Assembly (NCBI GenBank): GCA_018401955.1 | Contig: JAGYJT010000018.1 | Location: 1-62,823 of the forward strand | Reading direction: 5' to 3' | Length of the DNA: 62,823 nucleotides | From: Chitinophagales bacterium | Lineage (GTDB): Bacteria; Bacteroidota; Bacteroidia; Chitinophagales; CAIOSU01 | Part shown: positions 7,449 through 15,274 of the stretch, in pieces | Position numbering within the stretch: the stretch's first letter is position 1 | Layout: each line of letters starts with the position of its first letter | Made by a program: the position numbers and the translations under genes | Notes under the pieces: generated by a model | What the model saw: only the letters and a program-made list of their open reading frames with translations | What the model was told of the DNA's origin: nothing | Databases searched by the model: none

Positions 7449-10400
7449 ATGGCAAAACAAAAGAAACAAGAGGAACCAACAATAGCACCACCCGCTGCAG
7501 CGCAATTGGAGCAGGGCACGTATGAGATAATACGTAACCGACTACGCTCGCAAGGGGAGGAGCTGCGCAAACGGATGGACCAACTGAACGAGGCGCGCAG
7601 GGGCGTGTTCGGAGCGGTGGAAACCCGATTGCTGGCTACCGAGCACGTTACCACCGAAAACAACTGCATTGCTCGCGATATGGTGCCAGTGGGCAATGTG
7701 TTCCTCTTTGGTTATAACGTACACTTCGGCCTTAAAACGGAAATCAACATCCAAGATGTTTTTGGGGTTTATAGGTACGAAGAGCAGAAGTTTACCCCCG
7801 AGCCACTGGACCTGATAAACGACCAGCAGTTTGAGGTCGATTTTAAGAACCTATACAAATACTACCGCGATACCGAATTTGCCAAGTTTGCCGCCATCGG
7901 CCCAAACATCTACATGGTGTTTAAGGTTGGTAAAACGGTAAACGACATTAAGGCCTTTAAATGGGTAAGGCAAGGCAATAGCCTACAGTACATTGATAAC
8001 CGTAGCGAGCACGAGGTAAAATACCCCGACCAGCACGAGTTTAAATGGAAACGCACCACCCGCGATCAACATCGCGCTGGATCGCATCCTCACGTATCCA
8101 TCAACGATATAGTGTTTGTGGAAACCGTAGGCGGCGACCTCACCATAAAAGTAGAAGACAATACCACCACCGGCGCGGGCATTTATGCCGAACCAGTTGA
8201 GAATGCCGAGCAAACGCTGGATGATGCCGAGATTTTCTATGCTTTTGTTGGCAACATCATCATCCTTAAAATAAGACCTTACCAAGAGAATAAGTACCGC
8301 TACATTGTATTCAATCAAAAGATACAAAAGGCGGTGCGTATTGATTCGTTGGAGGATAGCTGCGTGCTATTGCCCGATAGCCACGGTATCATTTTCAGCC
8401 AAGGGTATTATTTGCAAACAGGCGAGTACAAAGTGTTCGAGCACGACGGCGACCAGTTTATGTACGAGAAAAAATTGGCTTCGCCAAACGGGGAAGACTT
8501 CTTGTATGTGTTCTATCGCAGGGATAAGGGTGAATATCTGTTGCTCAATTATAACTTGATTAAGCAGCAAGTAGAAACGCCTGTATTTTGCCAAGGTTAC
8601 AGCATATTCGATAATGGCGAGATGTGTTATTTCCGCACCTCGCAAGAGCAACAAAAGCACCATGCGGTACAGATATGGCAAACGCCTTTCTATGGTCCCA
8701 ACTTTGAGGTGCCGCGTGGGCAAGACCATTACTTATATAAGGTAGGCAACAAAGACCTGGTGCGGGCCATGGCCGAAAGCAAGGAGCTATTGACCTTGTT
8801 GGAAAAGGAAGATAGCTACTTGAACTTGTATGTTGATTTGGTGAAGAAATCGGGTGTTATACGCGATAGTTTCCACTGGATAAACAATGCAGAGGCTTTC
8901 AACCTGGGCGAGCCGCTTAAGCAATTGCAAGAAACCGCCTCTTCTGCCATTGAGGAGTTTGAGCGCGTAACCCGCATCCGCAAAAATACTGCGGAGGCCA
9001 TTGATGTGGTTACCAAAAAAGCAGATGAAGTGGCTGGTGCCATCAAGCGCGCTACGGCCGACGACATCAATCACTTTGTGAAGTACTTGGCCGAGCTGCG
9101 CACCCTCCGAGGTGAAATTATCTCGCTGAAAGAGCTGCGCTATGCCGATATGCCAAGGGTGGAGCAGTATGAAAAGCTGGTTGCCGAGCTTAACGATAAG
9201 CTATCGGAAGGTTGTGTGCAATACCTGTTGCGCAAAGATTCGCTAAAACCTTACGAGAACAAGGTTGAAGAGCTTAAAGCCGCCATTGAAAAGGTGGCTA
9301 AAGTAGCCGATGCCGACAAGATAGACGAGGACATTAAAAAGACCTCGGGCGAGCTGGAAATGCTCATTGAGATAGTGAGCAATTTGAAGATAACCGATGC
9401 CACGGAAACTACCCGTATCATCGATAATATCTCAAGCATATACTCACGCTTTAACCAAGTAAAAGCTACCCTCAAGCAAAAGCGCAAAGAGCTTTCGGGC
9501 GTAGAAGGTAAGGCAGAGTTTAATGCCCAATTGAAATTGATTGAGCAGGCCGTAATCAATTACCTTGACCTATGCGATAAACCAGAAAAGTGCGAGCAAT
9601 ACCTCAATCGCCTGATGGTGCAGTTGGAGGAGCTGGAGGGTAGGTTTTCAGAGTTTGAGGAGTTTCAATCCAAGCTTAGCGAGAAGCGCGAGGAGGTTTA
9701 CAATGCCTTTGAGAACCGCAAGGTGGCGTTGGTAGAGCAAGTAAATCGCCGCACGGGCAACTTGGCGCAATCTGCCGAGCGTATATTGAAAGGTATAGGC
9801 AACCGTGCCGCCACGTTTACGGAAGTGAGCGAAATAAACGGCTATTTCGCCAGCGATTTGATGGTGGACAAAGTCCGCGATGCCATAAAGCAATTACAAG
9901 AACTGGGTGATAGCGTAAAAGCAGATGATATTCAAGGCCGCTTGAAAACGGTGCAGGAGGATACCATTCGCCAGCTAAAAGACAAGAAAGAACTCTTTAA
10001 AGGTGGGCCCAATACCATCCAGTTTGGCAAGCACTTTTTCAATACCAATACCCAGCCGCTAGACCTTACGGTGATTACCCGCGATGGTGAAATGTATTAC
10101 CACCTTACGGGCACCAACTTTTTTGAGAAGATAAAAGACGACCGCTTTTTAGCCACCCGGGAAGTGTGGGAGCAAACCATCCTCTCTGAAAATGACACGG
10201 TTTACCGCAGCGAGTATTTGGCCTATAAATTTTTAGAAGCCTCTCGTCAAAACCATAACAACAATAACGGCACCGTACCTCGCTTAGAGGATTTATACAA
10301 GCTCACCGAGAAACAGTTGCAAGAGACTGTGCAGCAATTTATGGCACCCCGCTTTAACGAGAGTTATGTGAAAGGCGTGCACGACCATGATGCTACCGTA

Positions 10401-11324
10401 TTGGTAACGGCGCTGCTTAAAATCAATCAAAATGCTGACCTGCTGCGCTACCCAACCGTGGCTCGCGCTTGTGCGGCCCTGTATTGGCACCACTTTGCGC
10501 CAGCGGATAAAAAGAAATTCTTCAATAACCGATTGAAGGGTGTTGGGGCGATATTGCAAGTCTTCCCAGATACGCGCGAGTTTGGCGCAATGATAAAGGA
10601 GTTGCAAAGTGAGATACAACATTTCGTAAACGAGCATCCGTTGTACGAAGAGGCGGTGGTAACCGATGCGGGTGAGTATCTGTTCCATGAAATTGTACGT
10701 GGCGATCATTTTATCATCGACCGTGAAAGCTCGGAGCTGTACAAAGACTTTTTAAAGTACCTTGGCTCTGGCAACAGCTTGGAGCGTTTTGAGCAGAGCA
10801 TCAAAGCTGTGCACGATACCCCAGCTGCAGCTTACAAACTCATACGCAAGTGGCTGCGCGCCTTTGTGGAGAGTAAACAACAACTGCATCGCAACGAGTA
10901 CATCAGCGAAACTGCCGTGCTTATTTTAAGCCGTACGTTTGATGAGACCCGCATTGTGAATACCTCTTTGAAGATGGAATTGACGGGTATGGTTGGCTCG
11001 CACCCAATGGTGGAAGGCGGCAAGTACTTGCTCAACTACAATACTTATCAGCTCAAGTTGCGTCATTTTGAGGGGTATGTAGTGCCGCTTTACCAAGCAT
11101 ACACGCAGCTCAAAAAACAATTGACTACTGAGTTTAGCGACCAATTGCGCTTGAGCGAGTTTAAGCCAAAAGTGCTCACCAGCTTTGTGCGTAACAAGCT
11201 CATCAACAATGTATTTGCCATTGATTGGCGACAACCTAGCCAAGCAAATTGGCGTGGCGGGCGAAAATACCCGTACCGACCGCATGGGCCTATTGTTGCT
11301 TATCTCGCCGCCGGGCTATGGTAA
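7449..11324 (+). CDS. Giant coiled-coil AAA ATPase (DNA repair ATPase-like), N-terminal piece before a frameshift
   Basis: The ATG at 7449 (MAKQKKQEEPTIAPPAAAQL) is chosen because the upstream in-frame ATG at 7404 lies in a dispersed repeat. The first 430 residues are beta-rich and propeller-like (GNVFLFGYNVHFGLKTEINI). Residues 450-880 are mostly coiled coil. A helical region follows. Homology-like sequence continues to about 11215 (FVRNKLINNV). After that the frame gives nonsense and stops at 11324, while the next frame continues with PLIGDNLAKQIG and a Walker A motif. Removing one T from the TTT run at 11214-11216 would restore one frame. Family members named DNA repair ATPase are single proteins of similar total size (about 1,640 residues after correction). 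It closes the PspA/flotillin island. Confidence 0.75.
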   Translation: MAKQKKQEEPTIAPPAAAQLEQGTYEIIRNRLRSQGEELRKRMDQLNEARRGVFGAVETRLLATEHVTTENNCIARDMVPVGNVFLFGYNVHFGLKTEINIQDVFGVYRYEEQKFTPEPLDLINDQQFEVDFKNLYKYYRDTEFAKFAAIGPNIYMVFKVGKTVNDIKAFKWVRQGNSLQYIDNRSEHEVKYPDQHEFKWKRTTRDQHRAGSHPHVSINDIVFVETVGGDLTIKVEDNTTTGAGIYAEPVENAEQTLDDAEIFYAFVGNIIILKIRPYQENKYRYIVFNQKIQKAVRIDSLEDSCVLLPDSHGIIFSQGYYLQTGEYKVFEHDGDQFMYEKKLASPNGEDFLYVFYRRDKGEYLLLNYNLIKQQVETPVFCQGYSIFDNGEMCYFRTSQEQQKHHAVQIWQTPFYGPNFEVPRGQDHYLYKVGNKDLVRAMAESKELLTLLEKEDSYLNLYVDLVKKSGVIRDSFHWINNAEAFNLGEPLKQLQETASSAIEEFERVTRIRKNTAEAIDVVTKKADEVAGAIKRATADDINHFVKYLAELRTLRGEIISLKELRYADMPRVEQYEKLVAELNDKLSEGCVQYLLRKDSLKPYENKVEELKAAIEKVAKVADADKIDEDIKKTSGELEMLIEIVSNLKITDATETTRIIDNISSIYSRFNQVKATLKQKRKELSGVEGKAEFNAQLKLIEQAVINYLDLCDKPEKCEQYLNRLMVQLEELEGRFSEFEEFQSKLSEKREEVYNAFENRKVALVEQVNRRTGNLAQSAERILKGIGNRAATFTEVSEINGYFASDLMVDKVRDAIKQLQELGDSVKADDIQGRLKTVQEDTIRQLKDKKELFKGGPNTIQFGKHFFNTNTQPLDLTVITRDGEMYYHLTGTNFFEKIKDDRFLATREVWEQTILSENDTVYRSEYLAYKFLEASRQNHNNNNGTVPRLEDLYKLTEKQLQETVQQFMAPRFNESYVKGVHDHDATVLVTALLKINQNADLLRYPTVARACAALYWHHFAPADKKKFFNNRLKGVGAILQVFPDTREFGAMIKELQSEIQHFVNEHPLYEEAVVTDAGEYLFHEIVRGDHFIIDRESSELYKDFLKYLGSGNSLERFEQSIKAVHDTPAAAYKLIRKWLRAFVESKQQLHRNEYISETAVLILSRTFDETRIVNTSLKMELTGMVGSHPMVEGGKYLLNYNTYQLKLRHFEGYVVPLYQAYTQLKKQLTTEFSDQLRLSEFKPKVLTSFVRNKLINNVFAIDWRQPSQANWRGGRKYPYRPHGPIVAYLAAGLW

Positions 11325-12063
11325 AACTACCATCATGGAGTACATTGCCAATCGCTTGGGCATCATCTTTATGAAGATAAACGGCCCCGCCATTGGGCAT
11401 AGCGTAACGTCGCTCGACCCTGAGGAAGCACCAAATGCCAATGCCCGCGAAGAGTTGGAGAAGCTGAACCTGAGCTTTGAAATGGGCGACAACGTAATGA
11501 TTTACGTGGACGATATACAGCACTGTAATCCGGAGTTTTTGCAGAAGTTTATCTCCCTTTGTGATGCGCAGCGTAAAATTGAGGGCGTGTACAAAGGGCG
11601 CACCAAAACCTACGATTTCCGTGGGCGCAAAGTGTGTGTGGTAATGGCGGGGAACCCATATACCGAGAGCGGTGAGCGTTTCCGGATACCGGATATGTTG
11701 GCCAACCGTGCCGATATTTACAACCTTGGTGACATTATCGGTGATACTGCTACCGACTTTAAGGCCAGTTACATTGAGAACAGCCTATCGGCCAACCCAG
11801 TGTTGGGCCGCTTGAGCACCAAGAGCCAAAACGACCTATACCCGATGCTAAAATTTGCCGAAACCGGCGACGGCGAGGGTATGGAGTTTGAGGCCAACCA
11901 CAGCTCTGAGGAGATAAGTGAGTATGTAACGGTACTGAAGAAGCTCATAACCGTGCGCGATGTGATATTGAAGGTAAACCAAGCTTACATATACTCCGCA
12001 GGCAGGCTGAAGACTACCGCACCGAGCCGGCCTTCCGGTTGCAAGGTTCGTATCGTGATATGA
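11185..12063 (+). CDS. AAA ATPase domain piece of the giant ATPase, between two frameshifts
   Basis: The coding sequence really enters this frame at about 11217, not at the ATG at 11185. It carries Walker A (SPPGYGKTT, 11305-11331), Walker B (VMIYVDD, ending near 11514), a sensor-1-like VVMAGNPYTESG, and MLANRADIYNLGD, which may hold the arginine finger. Together these form a MoxR-like AAA+ core. It fits directly after the 1,250-residue N-terminal piece. Near 12000 the frame again loses sense (AGRLKTTAPSRPSGCK, stop at 12063), while another frame reads RQAEDYRTEPAFRLQGSYRD. One missing G in the GG run at 12001-12002 would explain this. All ATPase motifs look intact, so decay is recent or the breaks are sequence errors. 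Confidence 0.75.
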   Translation: MCVTSSSTMYLPLIGDNLAKQIGVAGENTRTDRMGLLLLISPPGYGKTTIMEYIANRLGIIFMKINGPAIGHSVTSLDPEEAPNANAREELEKLNLSFEMGDNVMIYVDDIQHCNPEFLQKFISLCDAQRKIEGVYKGRTKTYDFRGRKVCVVMAGNPYTESGERFRIPDMLANRADIYNLGDIIGDTATDFKASYIENSLSANPVLGRLSTKSQNDLYPMLKFAETGDGEGMEFEANHSSEEISEYVTVLKKLITVRDVILKVNQAYIYSAGRLKTTAPSRPSGCKVRIVI

Positions 12064-12383
12064 ATAAAATCGGTGGCCGCATTATGCCCGTTATGAACGA
12101 TGCCGAGCTGGATACGCTCATTATGAGCCATTATATCAGCGAGTCTCAAACGCTTACCCGCGATGCTGAGGCCAACTTGTTGAAGTTTAAAGAACTGATA
12201 GGCAAGCTCACCAAAGATGAAGCTGCGCGATGGGAATCGATTAAAGAAACCTTCCGCAAAAACCAGAAATTCCTCCACACCGGCGGCGACAACCCTATGG
12301 GCCAAGTGGTGTTAGGCATGGATAGCATTAACGAAGGATTGACGGGCATTGCGAAGGCGCTGGGGGATAGACACAAGACATAA
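12039..12383 (+). CDS. C-terminal piece of the giant AAA ATPase after the second frameshift
   Basis: The frame is meaningful from about 12003 (QAEDYRTEPAFRLQGSYRDM) and runs to the stop at 12383 with NKIGGRIMPVMNDAELDTLI and a helical tail ending LTGIAKALGDRHKT. The first ATG in this frame is only at 12066, so the piece has no credible start of its own. An apparent start at 12039 is not an ATG (TTG). It is best read as the lid and C-terminus of the ATPase encoded upstream, joined through a one-base deletion near 12001. Alone it would not make a functional protein. Confidence 0.65.
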   Translation: MQGSYRDMNKIGGRIMPVMNDAELDTLIMSHYISESQTLTRDAEANLLKFKELIGKLTKDEAARWESIKETFRKNQKFLHTGGDNPMGQVVLGMDSINEGLTGIAKALGDRHKT

Positions 12384-12424
12384 GACACAAGACTTGTTTA
12401 GTACATTTTGATGCGGAAGCTAGC

Positions 12425-12450
12425 TGTCATGCCGACGCGTAGTCGAGGCA
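12425..12450 (+). repeat. Diverged copy of the dispersed GTCAT..GAGTCGA repeat
   Basis: TGTCATGCCGACGCGTAGTC followed by GAGGCAT resembles the TGTCATCCTGAGCGGAGTCG element at 7182 and 7209. It lies just after the broken ATPase gene. Confidence 0.35.
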
Positions 12451-12526
12451 TCTGCGTTGGCTGTTTGAAGTGGATAGGTGATTTGCTTTGACCAGATAAT
12501 CTTAAGCAGTTTACCAGTGCCTTAAT

Positions 12527-12593
12527 AAGCACAAAAAAAAAGGAACAAAAATGGACATTGAAATCTTCACGGAACGAGATATAGTTTACTAAT
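12527..12593 (+). pseudogene. Duplicated 5' end of the downstream membrane-protein gene
   Basis: ATGGACATTGAAATCTTCAC at 12551 encodes MDIEIFTERDIVY and then a stop. The intact gene at 13738 starts MPIEIFTERDIVH. The leaders also match: an A-run, GGAACAAAAATG here and GGAGCAAAAATG there. Similarity fades after about 14 codons. This is a partial copy of the gene start and leader, separated from the original by the decayed SIR2-like gene. Confidence 0.7.
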
Positions 12594-12639
12594 AGGCACT
12601 CGCGAATTGCTTAAAGAATAAATTTTCAAGGTGAGAATT

Positions 12640-13579
12640 ATGGAAAAACTTGTTTTAGTTACTGGTGCAGGTGCTAGTAGGGATTTTTGTCCTGAATTTG
12701 ACGTAGGATTGGATTTATTAGATGCCATTTATTCATATATCCAGAAGATGGTAGTTATCTGAACAATGTAATTAACCTTGATAGAACAAGAAGGTATAAA
12801 AGAGAATAATCAGAAAAGAAGATTACCTATTGAAAAAGGTAAACATTTTCAATCAATAAGAATAGAATTCTCAAATGACCTCAAACTTTACTTATCCCTT
12901 AATAAAAAATAGCGAGCCTGTTAGTATAGACCATTTCATTCATGAAAACTCTAGGTACAAAGAGTTAGCTTCATTTTGCATTGCGGTCTTTATTGCTGGA
13001 TATGAGGGGTGCTAGTTTTAAGAACTTTAACTATAATGAGCATTGGCTTTTCGCCTCTGTAATTTATTAGAGTACGGTATAGATAATAAACTGGCTATTA
13101 GAGTTTGAGATAGTTACTTTTAACTACGACAGACTTATTGAAATATATTCACTGGTATTTTAGCAATAGGGTAAAGTATTGTACTAAAAATTCAGGACTT
13201 TTTAAGAACTAGAGTGCACCACGTTTATGGTAAAATAGAAACCTCCCATTTGTTGAGGGCCATGGACTTCTATATGGAATACATAATTCCGAGTGAGTTT
13301 ATGCAGGGAAAGTACAGCAAAATTCAGAACTGATGTTTCATCATGCAAATCAACAAGACAATCGAGATACCATACTTACCGAAGGAAGAAAATGATGAGT
13401 TTTTAAAAGGGATAGTGAAAAGTGGAAGTGAAGTATGGATTATGGGTTTTGGCTTTGATTCAGATAATGTTAACAAGCTTGGTTTAGAAGGTACCCCAAT
13501 GTTTATTCATCAGTATTTAGGGATAGAAGAGTTAGCAAATGTTGCGCAGTTTGTTAATGAGTGCAACATTCTGAGGTAG
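12640..13579 (+). pseudogene. Decayed SIR2-like domain gene
   Basis: Pieces of one protein appear in order but in all three frames with stops between them. MEKLVLVTGAGASRDFCPEF starts at 12640 (GAGAS nucleotide-binding loop). VSIDHFIHENSRYKELASFC lies within 12911-13012. VTFNYDRLIE is at 13113-13142 and VHHVYGKI at 13216-13239. A C-terminal stretch with EVWIMGFGFDSDNVNKLGLE is in an open frame at 13343-13579. This order matches SIR2-like (SIR2_2-type) proteins, many of which act in phage defence through NAD+ depletion. At least three frame changes and several stops show it is dead. The composition is more AT-rich than its neighbours, consistent with acquired DNA. The 78-codon open frame at its end is a relic, not a gene. 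Confidence 0.7.
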
Positions 13580-13737
13580 CTGTACGAGTTTTTCAATTAT
13601 AGAATAGCGAAAAGTACTTTGGGTTTGCCAAAGCTTTCTCAAGTTTCTCCATGGGGTCCTTATTAATAAAAATCAAATCCTTTTCCAATCTAAAAATCCT
13701 TTCCCAAATCAAGGTTCAAACAAAAAAAGGAGCAAAA

Positions 13738-14355
13738 ATGCCTATCGAAATCTTCACTGAACGAGACATCGTACACAACGAACCACCTATTGTATTTACC
13801 AAACCTTGGTTTGCTAGAGGGTGGGTAATAGGTACTTTATTTGCCAGTATTGTTACTGCTTACGCGGCTTATAGTTACTTTGTGTTGGGTGGGGTAATGC
13901 GCCTGTGGTTAATATTGGCTGGCCTGTTGTGGGTCTTTACCTTATACAAATACCTTAAAGGCGTGCGTTTTATCGAAGTGTCTGGCGAAGTGGTGCGCGT
14001 GTATGCCCGTGATGTGGTTACACCAATCGGCGAGATACCTTTCGAGCGAATGACCTTGGTGCAAGACCTCAACGAAATCTATTTCATCCGTAAGGCTAAG
14101 TTTACGGGCGGTTTTTCATTGAAGAAGGTATACTGGAAGCACAATTGGGACCAAATGAACCTCGTTTTTAGAACTAATGCCTCTTATGTAATGAACAACT
14201 ACCGGCAAGTTGGCCATGGGGGCATAGAGAATATCCCACTGCCGTTTGTAAACCGCCGTAACCGAGGGTTTGGTATAATGGGTGCGTTGATGGTACTCTA
14301 TGAGTGGATAGTGGAGTTGTTGTTGTGGATACCTTATAACTCAATGAAAAATTAG
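13738..14355 (+). CDS. Membrane protein with two N-terminal helices, unknown function
   Basis: The start at 13738 (MPIEIFTERDIVHNEPPIVF) gives 205 residues. An upstream in-frame ATG at 13651 would add a basic stretch without homology to the duplicated gene start at 12551, which supports 13738. A hydrophobic hairpin spans residues 28-75 (GWVIGTLFASIVTAYAAYSY, then LWLILAGLLWVFTLYKYLKG). A beta-rich soluble part follows (FIEVSGEVVRVYARDVV), somewhat like bacterial PH-type domains. There is a hydrophobic C-terminal segment (ALMVLYEWIVELLLWIPY). It is followed by a SUMF1 lipoprotein gene after 24 nt. No function is claimed. Confidence 0.65.
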   Translation: MPIEIFTERDIVHNEPPIVFTKPWFARGWVIGTLFASIVTAYAAYSYFVLGGVMRLWLILAGLLWVFTLYKYLKGVRFIEVSGEVVRVYARDVVTPIGEIPFERMTLVQDLNEIYFIRKAKFTGGFSLKKVYWKHNWDQMNLVFRTNASYVMNNYRQVGHGGIENIPLPFVNRRNRGFGIMGALMVLYEWIVELLLWIPYNSMKN

Positions 14356-14379
14356 CAAAAACCGATTGAAATTAAACGA

Positions 14380-15255
14380 ATGAAACAGTATTTGTTAATT
14401 GGGTTATTGGCAATGTTTCTGTTTGGCTGTGCTAAGCGGGAGGTTGTTAAAACTAAGGCTGACGTTACCGTGCCCAATATCAAATTGGATTTATTATTCT
14501 GCTATGGGAACTATGCGACCCAAGAGATTACTGTTTCACAGTACAATTTTTTCTTGGATGATTTAAAGGCTCAAGGACGGTTGGAAGAGTATGAAAAATA
14601 CCGACCTGCCTGGGAACATTGGGACGGAAAATATCCGATGCAGTACAACGAACCCATGCCAATTGATTACAGCTTGATTAATGGGGAGATAGACCTGCCT
14701 ATAACTAATATAAGCCTTGAAGGAGCTCAGGCTTTTTGTACTTGGCTTACAACATACATACATGCTCAACCAAAGATTAACCTCTCTAAATCTAAAGCAA
14801 TACTACCCACAGAGTATGATTGGATTTTAATGGCGCATCCATTTATGGATAATGTTTACCCATGGATTGACGAGCACCCTTATGATGATTCGGGTAACAT
14901 GTTTTGTAATGTGGCTAGGGTTTATAACGCGTTCAACCATGGTGATACTGCAAAAAGCCGCAGATGGTGGGCAAAGTTAGAGCCTATTGTGAGCAACCGA
15001 CCCAATGGCTGGGGCCTGTACAACATCATTGGTAATGCTGCTGAAATGACCTGTGAAGGATATATAAAGGGTGGCAGTTGGACCAACTCTTATGAAGAGT
15101 GCGCCCTAAACAGACGGCAACAGTTTGAACTACCACACCCCGAAGTTGGATTTAGGGTATTAGTGATTAAAGATTCTACTTATATGCCACTTGATCCGTT
15201 CTCACGAAATAGGAGAACGGAGTATTGCCTACCAGAGAATGCCGGAGATTATTAG
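14380..15255 (+). CDS. SUMF1/formylglycine-generating-enzyme-like lipoprotein (GldJ/GldK-like)
   Basis: A 291-residue protein with a lipoprotein signal peptide (MKQYLLIGLLAMFLFGC, lipid-bearing Cys17). The rest is a SUMF1-type fold: EITVSQYNFFLDDL near the start, ITNISLEGAQAFCTWLT in the middle, ILPTEYDWILMAHP, NPxGxWGLYNIIGNAAEMTC and the closing GGSWTNSYEECALNRRQ with GFRVLV. These are the family signature blocks. Close Bacteroidota relatives include GldJ and GldK of gliding and type IX secretion, but the copper-binding cysteines of true sulfatase-activating enzymes are not evident. A structural or binding role at the outer membrane is more likely than catalysis. It pairs with the membrane-protein gene upstream. 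Confidence 0.8.
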   Translation: MKQYLLIGLLAMFLFGCAKREVVKTKADVTVPNIKLDLLFCYGNYATQEITVSQYNFFLDDLKAQGRLEEYEKYRPAWEHWDGKYPMQYNEPMPIDYSLINGEIDLPITNISLEGAQAFCTWLTTYIHAQPKINLSKSKAILPTEYDWILMAHPFMDNVYPWIDEHPYDDSGNMFCNVARVYNAFNHGDTAKSRRWWAKLEPIVSNRPNGWGLYNIIGNAAEMTCEGYIKGGSWTNSYEECALNRRQQFELPHPEVGFRVLVIKDSTYMPLDPFSRNRRTEYCLPENAGDY

Positions 15256-15274
15256 GTTTACTCCTTCCCAACCA

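Noticed and set aside
13343..13579. A stand-alone 78-residue gene
   Set aside because: The sequence WIMGFGFDSDN matches the end of SIR2-like proteins, and other pieces lie upstream in other frames, so it is part of the pseudogene.
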